From NCBI RefSeq assembly GCF_000286835.2, contig NZ_AJYD02000038.1:1352513-1416512 (forward strand): a stretch of 64,000 bases of DNA. Direction: 5' to 3'. A program made the translations under genes and the position numbers. The notes below the pieces were generated by a model. It was not told where the DNA came from and ran no database searches. It saw only the letters and a list, made by a program, of their open reading frames with translations. Of this stretch, positions 17,601 through 24,378 are shown piece by piece. How positions within the stretch are numbered: position 1 is the stretch's first letter; each line of letters opens with the position of its first letter. This DNA is from Enterovibrio norvegicus FF-33 (GTDB lineage: Bacteria; Pseudomonadota; Gammaproteobacteria; Enterobacterales; Vibrionaceae).

Positions 17601-18110
17601 ATGCTTACACGCTTAATCTATGCCTACGGAAGTACACTTTACATTCAAATATGGGAGGAACGTCTTCGAGTTTTAAACGCAAAGACAGGAAAGGTCTTTG
17701 ACGAGCAGCCTCTAATTGCTTGGAAACCAACGGGTCCCGTGCAAAAACGTATCGTGGCGATAGGTAACGCCGCGCAAGCGCTAAAATATGATATTGATAT
17801 AATAGTAAGTAACCCGTTTTCGCATCCGAGAAGCTTGATTGCAGATTACACTGCCGGTGAAACAATCATTCATCATGCAATTTCACAGGTGACTCCTCGT
17901 TCTTTTTTTTCTCCTAAAATTCAGGTGATCTTACATCCAATGGAAAAGATAGAAGGAGGCTTGACGGATATTGAGAAGAAAGCCCTACGCGATATGGCCT
18001 ACGAAGCGGGCGCAAAAAATGCGTATGTGTACTGGGGGGATACTTTGCCTTCTCAGCACCTGCTAAACGCAGGGCTGAAAGAAATCCATATAGCCAATAT
18101 TGAGCCGTAG
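17601..18110 (+). CDS. Half-length MreB/actin-like protein
   Basis: 169 residues from the ATG at 17601, chosen for GGGAA 7 bases upstream. The longer frame from 17538 has no ribosome site. The sequence tracks the first half of MreB. It has an opening strand 'LIYAYGSTLYIQIWEE', a connecting piece ending 'KRIVAIGNAAQAL', and 'SHPRSLIADYTAGETIIHHAISQVTP' (MreB: '...G.I.D...TE.ml..fi'). It ends with 'KIQVILHPMEKIEGGLTDIEKKALRDMAYEAGAKNAYV'. The second phosphate-binding loop and the adenosine subdomain are absent, and the usual 'DLGTAN' nucleotide loop is not kept. It is therefore unlikely to hydrolyse ATP as a normal filament. It could cap or modulate MreB, or do something new. Confidence 0.62.
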   Translation: MLTRLIYAYGSTLYIQIWEERLRVLNAKTGKVFDEQPLIAWKPTGPVQKRIVAIGNAAQALKYDIDIIVSNPFSHPRSLIADYTAGETIIHHAISQVTPRSFFSPKIQVILHPMEKIEGGLTDIEKKALRDMAYEAGAKNAYVYWGDTLPSQHLLNAGLKEIHIANIEP

Positions 18111-18123
18111 CGTTAAACGTGGG

Positions 18124-18408
18124 TTATGCGGGAAGCATGTTATTTCTGGCTAATCCACGTTTTACATTGGTGCAGAGTTTTCCGAAGCGTCGAATCTCAT
18201 CAAATTGCGGCGTCACGCCGCGAGACATTTCAGACTCCCAATAAGAAAGTTCGGAATCCACCAACTCCAACAGCTTTTTAGGGCAGCCGATACAGCTGTT
18301 ATCGGGTCCGCAGACAAAAGTTTCGGGTTCGTAAAGTGGCAGTTCCATCTTCACTTGTTGGATAATGTTTTTCATTGCGTCCATGCGAGTCGGTTTCTTG
18401 TTCATCAT
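18124..18408 (-). CDS. Small cysteine-motif hypothetical protein
   Basis: About 94 residues, starting at one of two adjacent ATGs (18408/18405). The longer frame from 18537 looks like upstream sequence. It has a C-x5-C-x2-C motif ('VCGPDNSCIGC') in the middle and a further Cys near the end, a spacing that could hold zinc or an iron-sulphur cluster. The rest is helical. I do not recognise a named family. It converges on the MreB-like gene with a 13-bp gap. Confidence 0.6.
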   Translation of the reverse strand: MMNKKPTRMDAMKNIIQQVKMELPLYEPETFVCGPDNSCIGCPKKLLELVDSELSYWESEMSRGVTPQFDEIRRFGKLCTNVKRGLARNNMLPA

Positions 18409-18548
18409 AGAGACTCGCTCATTGCGGGAGCAGGATTTTATTCCTCTGCAATAAGCTTGTCGAGCTTTAGGTTTGAGACACGTAATTCCCTTGCTGATTA
18501 GATATCTTTGGTGCAAGTTAGAAGAAATAACCCGCAAAGGAATGACAC

Positions 18549-18983
18549 ATGCCTACAGTCACCTCACCTTATACTGGCCAATGTCTTTGTGGCCAAATCC
18601 GCTACGAAGTTGATCATATCGAGCCGAATATGGGTCACTGCCATTGCTCCATGTGCCGTAAATTTCACGGTGCCGCGTTCGCCACTTTTGGCGAGGTAAA
18701 AGCGGAAAGTTTCCGTTTCGTTGCGGGTCGCGATCTTTTGAAAGCTTATGTTGCGGATAACGGAACGAAACGCACATTTTGTTCTCATTGCGGTTCAAGC
18801 CTGCTATTTGAACCTGCCAACAGTGACGGCAGCTTGGTTGAGTTCACGCTTGGCACGTTAGATAGCGAGATACCCATTAAGCCTGACGCACATATTTTCA
18901 CTAAATACGGCGCGCAGTGGCATGATATTACTGATGATTTACCGACATTTTCTGAGGGTAGGGAATTGGATAGCTCGCAGTAA
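18549..18983 (+). CDS. GFA-family zinc protein
   Basis: 144 residues with the Gfa/CENP-V fold signature: 'GQCLCGQIRYEV', 'GHCHCSMCRKFHGAAFATF' and 'FCSHCGSSLLFE'. The cysteines form the two zinc sites of the family named after glutathione-dependent formaldehyde-activating enzyme. Most members have no proven catalytic role. It is monocistronic, ending before a bidirectional terminator at 19013. Confidence 0.85.
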   Translation: MPTVTSPYTGQCLCGQIRYEVDHIEPNMGHCHCSMCRKFHGAAFATFGEVKAESFRFVAGRDLLKAYVADNGTKRTFCSHCGSSLLFEPANSDGSLVEFTLGTLDSEIPIKPDAHIFTKYGAQWHDITDDLPTFSEGRELDSSQ

Positions 18984-19012
18984 GTGTTTTATAACGTACC
19001 GTCAGCATTGGC

Positions 19013-19045
19013 AAAAAGCCGAAGACAGCTGTTAGACGGCTTTTT
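19013..19045. terminator. Bidirectional terminator between GFA and GNAT genes
   Basis: AAAAAGCCG (19013-19021) pairs with CGGCTTTTT (19037-19045). T runs occur in both directions. The right arm overlaps the last codons of the minus-strand acetyltransferase gene. Confidence 0.75.
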
Positions 19046-19499
19046 CCATCACGTAATTGGTGAAGACTTGGCCCTGCTTTTCAATCTGTTGAACTTTAAC
19101 GACGTGAAAGCCCATACGTTCGTAAAAAGGTTTGGCGGTGATACTGACGTGGGAAAAGTAACGGGAAAGTTCTGAATTTTTCTTGCCCTCCCTGAACAGG
19201 GTTTTCATCAACGTTTTTCCCACACTCTTACTTTGGAAGTCTGCATCAACAAAAAAATGGTCAATATAGCCGTCTGACCGCAGGCCAGCATAGCCTGCTA
19301 TCTTGTCATTGATGATGGCGACAAAAGGTTGTATTCGTTGCATGCGATCACACCAAGCAGCCTCATTGCACTCATCGGGTGCCCAAACTGCGACTTGCTC
19401 TGGCGTGTAATCACGGATGTTTATTTGCCTGATGGTCTTGTAAAAAAGCTGCCACAACATCATTTCTTCGCCAGCACGCATCTTACGAACAGTGATCAT
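19032..19499 (-). CDS. GNAT N-acetyltransferase
   Basis: 155 residues. The GNAT core is seen as 'IAGYAGLRSDGYIDHFFVDADFQSKSVGKTLMKTLF' (acetyl-CoA loop Q-S-K-S-V-G-K-T). The closing strands are 'ITAKPFYERMGFHVVKVQQIEKQGQVFTNYVMEKAV'. Substrate unknown. Its ATG overlaps the stop of the upstream small membrane-protein gene by four bases (ATGA), so the two form a translationally coupled pair. Confidence 0.83.
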   Translation of the reverse strand: MITVRKMRAGEEMMLWQLFYKTIRQINIRDYTPEQVAVWAPDECNEAAWCDRMQRIQPFVAIINDKIAGYAGLRSDGYIDHFFVDADFQSKSVGKTLMKTLFREGKKNSELSRYFSHVSITAKPFYERMGFHVVKVQQIEKQGQVFTNYVMEKAV

Positions 19500-19720
19500 G
19501 GTTTTGTTGATCTTAGTGTTTGGACTTTGAAGTAAGTGAAGCTGAGTACTATGAATATCGCAATAAACACGGCGGAGTCTATAGCGACCTTTGTGATGCT
19601 AAATGGTTGAGTGAATACATCGTATGCAAATCCAAACTGCTTCAGCAAAAGATCGGACAAGCTACTCGAGGCAACGGCGAAGATAATAAGCCATACAGTG
19701 GGCAATCTCGGGGCGTTCAT
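19496..19720 (-). CDS. Small two-helix membrane protein
   Basis: 74 residues with two hydrophobic segments ('TVWLIIFAVASSSLSDLLL' and 'AVFIAIFIVLSFTYF'). Its coupling (ATGA overlap) to the acetyltransferase supports it being a real gene. No family recognised. It may position or assist the enzyme at the membrane, but nothing in the sequence proves that. Confidence 0.55.
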   Translation of the reverse strand: MNAPRLPTVWLIIFAVASSSLSDLLLKQFGFAYDVFTQPFSITKVAIDSAVFIAIFIVLSFTYFKVQTLRSTKP

Positions 19721-19770
19721 TGTGGTCTTCTTTGTTGTGTATCTTATCTAAACAATACAATAAGCTGCAT

Positions 19771-19794
19771 AAAAAAGGGCAGCGTAAGCTGCCC
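19771..19794 (-). terminator. Terminator of the desaturase gene
   Basis: GGGCAGC (19777-19783) pairs with GCTGCCC (19788-19794) around GTAA. Read on the minus strand it is followed by six T (the A run at 19771-19776). Confidence 0.85.
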
Positions 19795-19815
19795 TGAGTG
19801 ATGGTGTTTGTGAGC

Positions 19816-20949
19816 TTACGCATAACTCGCGGTAAGCATTTGCCAGTTACGTTTCTGCTCAATGAAATCCCCTTTGAGGATTTGCAGCTGCTGAACCAAA
19901 ATGGCTTTCTCATATTTTTTCAGAAGATTCTGTTTTCTCATGTCAATCAAGCGTTTCTTAGCTTCATAGTATTCGCTCATGCGAACAACCAACGCATCAT
20001 ATTCTTGTTCAATCGCTTGTAAGCGCTGTGAAGCATTCGGCGTCACGCTTAAGCGCGCTTGAATATTCTTAAGCAGCATAGTGGCGCGCGCTTTCTCGAT
20101 ACGATCTTGTGGTGTAATACGAAGTTTCGTGGTTAGGCCTAGCCAGCTACTCGCTTTGATTAACCATTTGGTTGGGTCGAACTGCCACCAATAAATACCG
20201 TTGCGATAATCGTTTTCAAAGATATGGTGGAAATTATGATAGCCCTCACCGAAAGTGAAAAATGCCAAAATACCATTGTCACGCGCGGTATTTTTTGCGG
20301 TGTAAGGTTGCTTACCCCAGATGTGCGCCAGAGAATTAATAAAGAAGGTGGTGTGGTGACTGGCGACAACGCGCACAAAACCAATCAGGATGATTGCACC
20401 CCAAATATCGCCATGAAGTACACCAAAAAGGATTGGGATACCGAAGTTTGTCGCCAGCAGTAAAGGAAGATAATACTTGTGCTGCCACATAACGACCTTG
20501 TCTTTTTGTAGGTCACGACAGTTGCTGTAATCCGAATAGCGGTGCTTTTGATATTCACGAAGCATCCAGCCGATGTGTGAATACCAGAATCCACGTTTTG
20601 CCGAATAAGGGTCAGTGTCGTTGTCATCCACATGGCGATGGTGAACGCGGTGATCTGATGACCAATGAAGAATGCTATTTTGAAGCGCAAGTGCGCCGCC
20701 CAATGCAAAGATGCCCTTAAGGATAGGATGCGCTTGGTAGGTTTTATGTGACCAAAGACGGTGGTAGCCCGCTGTGATAGACATACCCGCGAACGTAAAC
20801 ATGGCAACAAACATAGCGATTTGTGCTAGATCGAAGCCGTAGAAATAAGCCCAGAGTGGCGTGCCAATGACCGCGACGGAAAAAGTGACCGTAAAGACCA
20901 TAACATTGAGCCATATAACGGGAGGTTTTTGTGCTTGATTCGATTCCAT
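19816..20949 (-). CDS. Acyl-CoA/acyl-lipid fatty acid desaturase
   Basis: 377 residues; a membrane di-iron desaturase of the stearoyl-CoA delta-9 type. The three histidine boxes are 'HRLWSH', 'HRVHH' and 'HNFHH', separated by paired hydrophobic segments ('VMVFTVTFSVAVIGTPLWAYF' and others). It introduces a double bond into saturated acyl chains using oxygen, and helps tune membrane fluidity. The last 90 residues ('QDRIEKARATMLLKNIQARLS' onward) form a charged, probably coiled-coil tail. A FabR/DesT-like palindrome 21-38 bp before the start (20970-20987) suggests control by unsaturated acyl status. Confidence 0.9.
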   Translation of the reverse strand: MESNQAQKPPVIWLNVMVFTVTFSVAVIGTPLWAYFYGFDLAQIAMFVAMFTFAGMSITAGYHRLWSHKTYQAHPILKGIFALGGALALQNSILHWSSDHRVHHRHVDDNDTDPYSAKRGFWYSHIGWMLREYQKHRYSDYSNCRDLQKDKVVMWQHKYYLPLLLATNFGIPILFGVLHGDIWGAIILIGFVRVVASHHTTFFINSLAHIWGKQPYTAKNTARDNGILAFFTFGEGYHNFHHIFENDYRNGIYWWQFDPTKWLIKASSWLGLTTKLRITPQDRIEKARATMLLKNIQARLSVTPNASQRLQAIEQEYDALVVRMSEYYEAKKRLIDMRKQNLLKKYEKAILVQQLQILKGDFIEQKRNWQMLTASYA

Positions 20950-20969
20950 TTTAAATACCGCAAAATTCC

Positions 20970-20987
20970 AGCGTACACATGTAAGCT
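20970..20987 (-). promoter_or_regulatory. FabR/DesT-like operator upstream of the desaturase
   Basis: AGCGTACACATGTAAGCT is an 18-bp palindrome with a single arm mismatch. It resembles the AGCGTACA...TGT.CGCT sites bound by FabR, the TetR-type repressor of unsaturated fatty acid genes in Gammaproteobacteria. Its position just before the desaturase start is where a repressor would act. Recognition is from memory of the consensus. Confidence 0.5.
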
Positions 20988-21077
20988 AGAATAGGGCGAG
21001 CTTGTTAAAGGGTCAAGATGGTCATTAACAGTTTGTCGCAATTTTGTCGATTTAACCGCCTTTATTCTTTTGAAAGT

Positions 21078-21115
21078 AAAAAAAGAGTGAAACGTATTGA
21101 ATACATTTCATTCTC
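21078..21115 (-). terminator. Terminator of the dgcN-dgcA operon
   Basis: An imperfect 13-14 bp hairpin (21085-21115) is followed on the minus strand by seven T (the A run at 21078-21084). Confidence 0.6.
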
Positions 21116-21139
21116 CCATTGACGAAGTTGCTGGGCGAA

Positions 21140-22078
21140 CTAACGCAATACGATATTGCCGCGTTGATAATGCAGGCCGTTGTCTATGTCGTCACTGATC
21201 AGAAATGCACCGTCCAGATCAACCATTATGGCGGTGGCGGCAACGGGCAATGCCGCTCGCATGGCAATCGAACTTCCTAGCATACAACCGACCATGATTT
21301 GCAGCCCCGCTGTGCGTGCTGCTTGTTCCAATTCGAATGCTGCCGTTAACCCGCCGGTTTTATCAAGTTTGATGTTCACCATTTGGTATTTGTCGACCAA
21401 AGCGATGACATCGTCGGCGGTGTGACAGCTTTCGTCTGCACAAAGCGGAATTGGGCTCGCAATGTTTCTCAAACCTTCATCGTTGTCAGCGGGGAGAGGC
21501 TGCTCCACCATGGCAATGTTGAGCGATGTGATTTGATTGAGAGTGGTGGCAATATCCAGTGATCCCCAAGCCTCGTTTGCATCAACAACCAATGTGGTAT
21601 CTGGTGCGACGGCGCGAACGGCGGCCAAGCGCTCATACACCAAATCAGCATCCAATTTTACCTTAATCAGTGTTGCGCCTTGTTCGACATAACCTTTGGC
21701 TTCGTCAGCCATATCTTGTGGCGAACCAATTGAAACTGTCATGGCGGTTTGGATGGTTTGTGGCAAAGAGAAATTGTCGGGGAAATTGTCTGTTTCTAGG
21801 TCCCATAATGCGCAATCCAACCCGTTTCGCGCCGCACCGGGTGGTAAAAACGACTTCAGTGAGGTGCGGTCAAATAGCGTGTTGTTGACCGACTCAATTT
21901 CGGCGAGCACGCTGTCAAAACTCTCCCCGTAGCGGCCTGTTGGTGAGCATTCTCCCACCCCCACTTTTCCGTTCTTTTCGATGCTCACTTGTATGACCTC
22001 GGCGGTCGTTCGACTGCCTCGAGAAATCGTAAATGGACGCTTCAAGGTGTAAGTGACTATATTGGCTGAAATCTTCAT
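21140..22078 (-). CDS. dgcA: Enolase-superfamily dipeptide epimerase/N-acetyl-D-glutamate racemase type
   Basis: 312 residues from the ATG at 22078; GAGGAG from the end of the upstream gene is its ribosome site. Muconate-lactonizing subgroup features: 'RPFTISRGSRT' capping strand, 'TLIKVKLDAD' (Lys of a KxK pair), metal acids in 'LVVDANEAW', 'MVEQPLP' and 'CADESCHTADD', then 'NIKLDKTGG'. By fold it would be called L-Ala-D/L-Glu epimerase (YcjG). Tight linkage to a DUF1611/DgcN gene instead suggests DgcA, which racemises N-acetyl-D-glutamate to N-acetyl-L-glutamate. This gene pairing is described for marine Proteobacteria. The choice is contextual. Confidence 0.78.
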   Translation of the reverse strand: MKISANIVTYTLKRPFTISRGSRTTAEVIQVSIEKNGKVGVGECSPTGRYGESFDSVLAEIESVNNTLFDRTSLKSFLPPGAARNGLDCALWDLETDNFPDNFSLPQTIQTAMTVSIGSPQDMADEAKGYVEQGATLIKVKLDADLVYERLAAVRAVAPDTTLVVDANEAWGSLDIATTLNQITSLNIAMVEQPLPADNDEGLRNIASPIPLCADESCHTADDVIALVDKYQMVNIKLDKTGGLTAAFELEQAARTAGLQIMVGCMLGSSIAMRAALPVAATAIMVDLDGAFLISDDIDNGLHYQRGNIVLR

Positions 22079-22082
22079 CGCG

Positions 22083-23096
22083 TTACTCCTCAAATACGTG
22101 AATTAGATTATCGACAATATTGTCTACACCAAAACGCACGGGATCGGTGGCGGGTAATCCGTATTGGTTAGAGAGGGAGTCTAAATAACGCTTAGCTTCG
22201 TCTTCGCTCAGTGCTGAAGTATTAATCGCCAAACCCACAAAACGAGGATTCGGATTAGTGAGCTTTGCTAATCGAACGGCGAGCTCCATGATGTCGGCAA
22301 TGTTTGGAATAGGCATGTGTGGCAAATGACGAATAGTGTCGCGATTCGCCTCATGACACAGAACAAGTGCATCAGGTTGTGCGCCATGGAGTAGCCCCAT
22401 TGTGACACCGGAAAATGCCGGATTAAGCAGTGAACCTTGACCTTCGACTAGCTGCCATTGGTTTGGCTCACAGTCAGGTGATAACGCCTCCGTCGCGCCT
22501 GCGATAAAATCTGAAACGACTGCATCAACGGCAATTCCGTTTCCTTCAATCAAAATACCGGTTTGGCCAGTGGCGCAGAAGGTGGCGGATAGTCCGCGTG
22601 CTTTCATGGTTTTTTCTAGCGCGAGCGTGGTGAACATTTTGCCGACAGAACAGTCCGTGCCCACCGTCAATAGGCGCTTACCTGAACGCTTGATGCCAGT
22701 GCCTACTGGGAGCGTTTCGTTCGAATGGCGAAGGTCAAACAAAGCGGTACCTGATTTTTCTGCCGCTTCGGCAATGGCAGGGGTATCGGCCAACCTCTGG
22801 TGTAATCCGGAAGCCACATTCATGCCTGCATTTAGCGCTTCTACAATATACGGAACAAAATGGGGTGCGAGTACGCCACCCGCATTAGCCATACCCAAGA
22901 CTAAGGTTTTTGCCCCATCCTTCGCCGCAGTTTGAATGTCGATGTCAGGTAAGTTCAGTGACGGAACATCGTCGTTCAAACGCAACTGTCCCATGCATTT
23001 TTCGGGACGCCAGTAGTGAATGCCTCGTGCGGTTTTAATGGCGAGTGGGTCTTTGCTTTCGCCCAACATGAGCAGGTAGGGGAATGGAATGTTCAT
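22083..23096 (-). CDS. dgcN: DUF1611-family D-glutamate N-acetyltransferase (DgcN-like)
   Basis: 337 residues from the ATG at 23096 (AAGGAG just upstream). The DUF1611 pattern is clear. It has an N-terminal Rossmann-like part with 'LVLGMANAGGVLAPHFVPYI' and 'GMNVASGLHQRL'. A P-loop-like 'TVGTDCSVGKMFTTLAL' follows, then 'FCATGQTGILIEGNGIAVDAV', 'LVEGQGSLLNPAFSGVTMGLLHGAQPDALVLCHE'. DgcN proteins acetylate D-glutamate, the first step of a D-Glu catabolic route whose second enzyme is the neighbouring epimerase. The two genes are four bases apart. A LysR regulator is divergent. Confidence 0.78.
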   Translation of the reverse strand: MNIPFPYLLMLGESKDPLAIKTARGIHYWRPEKCMGQLRLNDDVPSLNLPDIDIQTAAKDGAKTLVLGMANAGGVLAPHFVPYIVEALNAGMNVASGLHQRLADTPAIAEAAEKSGTALFDLRHSNETLPVGTGIKRSGKRLLTVGTDCSVGKMFTTLALEKTMKARGLSATFCATGQTGILIEGNGIAVDAVVSDFIAGATEALSPDCEPNQWQLVEGQGSLLNPAFSGVTMGLLHGAQPDALVLCHEANRDTIRHLPHMPIPNIADIMELAVRLAKLTNPNPRFVGLAINTSALSEDEAKRYLDSLSNQYGLPATDPVRFGVDNIVDNLIHVFEE

Positions 23097-23333
23097 AGAT
23101 CTCCTTGTCATATTTGACGATTAGAATGTTTCATTTTCGCTTTATCTTCACTATAGAAGCCAACGCGGACGGTGATAAATGCCGTTTATGTTTCGCTGAT
23201 GCCAAACCGTTATCAAAATGGGATAAAACTGTGATGAGTGTAGGGTTAAGTGCCGGAATTAAGTTTCAGATACCGATATACTCGTGCTTTCTAACTTGCT
23301 GAGTATTTCCTCAAATGAGGTTGAAAGTTTCGG
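23097..23333. promoter_or_regulatory. Divergent promoter region of dgcN and the LysR gene
   Basis: A 237-bp region holding both promoters. A near-palindrome CCTCAAATGAGG lies at 23310-23321, 12 bp before the LysR start, and could be an operator or merely overlap the ribosome site. A 65-codon frame within it has no ribosome site and is not called. Confidence 0.4.
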
Positions 23334-24224
23334 ATGAACATTGAAAGTAAATGGTTGGAAGACTTTCTCGCCTTGGCGGAAACCCGCAATTTTTCGGGTG
23401 CCGCTGGTCTTCGAAATATCACCCAGCCTGCGTTTAGTCGGCGTATCCGAATGTTAGAGCAATCGGTTGGTGCTGAGCTTGTTGATCGAAGCCAAACGCC
23501 CGTCGCGCTAACCGCCAGTGGGCGCATATTTCGCGTGACCGCTCGCACATTGGTCAACCAAATGGTTGAAGGGATCAGCCATATCTCTGCCCTGAATTAC
23601 TCTGATGGCAGCGTCGTTCGTATTGCCTCAGCTCACTCGTTGGCGCTGAATCTTACGCAATCCATTCAAGCGCAATTTTCGGATGAATCTCGTCCCATGC
23701 TGAGTGTGGATGCCATGAATGTCGACGAAGCAGTCGATGCATTGCGAGAAGGTGAATGTGATGTGCTGTTAGCCTTCGACAATGAACATCTTAAATTAGC
23801 GCCCTATGAGCACATCAAAGTCGGTACAGCGGATTTATTGCCCGTTTGCGCGGCGGATAATAAGGGGCAGCCAATTTATCATTTCGAACACGACAATGTT
23901 CCTTGGCTTGCTTTTACACCCACCTCATACATGGGGCGTCAGACAGAAACTGTTCGCCATGAAGTGAGTTTGAAACCTGTCTTTTTGTCGTCCATGGTGG
24001 ATATGCTCAAGCTTCAAGCCTTGAATGGATTGGGTGTGGCGTGGCTGCCTGATTTTGCGATAAGAACAGAGCTGTCCCAGGGGCGTTTGGTGGTGATGAA
24101 AAACAAAGCGTTGAACCGACGGGTTTCTTATTATGCTTATCGCTACCAATCTCGGCTTCATCCTTCAGGTGAAAAAATCTGGGCGGCATTGAAAAAAATA
24201 GCAACCGATAACTCGTTCAACTAG
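23334..24224 (+). CDS. LysR-family transcriptional regulator of the dgc locus
   Basis: 296 residues. N-terminal winged helix-turn-helix: 'WLEDFLALAETRNFSGAAGLRNITQPAFSRRIRMLEQSVGAELVDR' in the translation, the standard LysR pattern with the 'ALTASG' linker. An effector-binding domain of two Rossmann-like halves follows from about residue 90. Divergent orientation from dgcN-dgcA strongly suggests that it controls that pair in response to D-glutamate or an acetylated intermediate. Effector identity is inferred only from context. Confidence 0.85.
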   Translation: MNIESKWLEDFLALAETRNFSGAAGLRNITQPAFSRRIRMLEQSVGAELVDRSQTPVALTASGRIFRVTARTLVNQMVEGISHISALNYSDGSVVRIASAHSLALNLTQSIQAQFSDESRPMLSVDAMNVDEAVDALREGECDVLLAFDNEHLKLAPYEHIKVGTADLLPVCAADNKGQPIYHFEHDNVPWLAFTPTSYMGRQTETVRHEVSLKPVFLSSMVDMLKLQALNGLGVAWLPDFAIRTELSQGRLVVMKNKALNRRVSYYAYRYQSRLHPSGEKIWAALKKIATDNSFN

Positions 24225-24378
24225 ATAAGGAAATCGGTTGAAGGGACGAGAATCGCGATTTATGTGATCGCTGACCTGCTATATTTCTTGAACGCGCTGC
24301 CGATAAAAGAATAAATGGCTCCCGCCTACTGCGTCGGTGAGGAGTTCAAGGCTATTGTTTGTTGACGCTGGGGGTGTC

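Noticed and set aside
23105-23302. 65-codon plus-strand frame between dgcN and the LysR gene
   Set aside because: Sits in the divergent promoter region, lacks a ribosome site and has no recognisable features.
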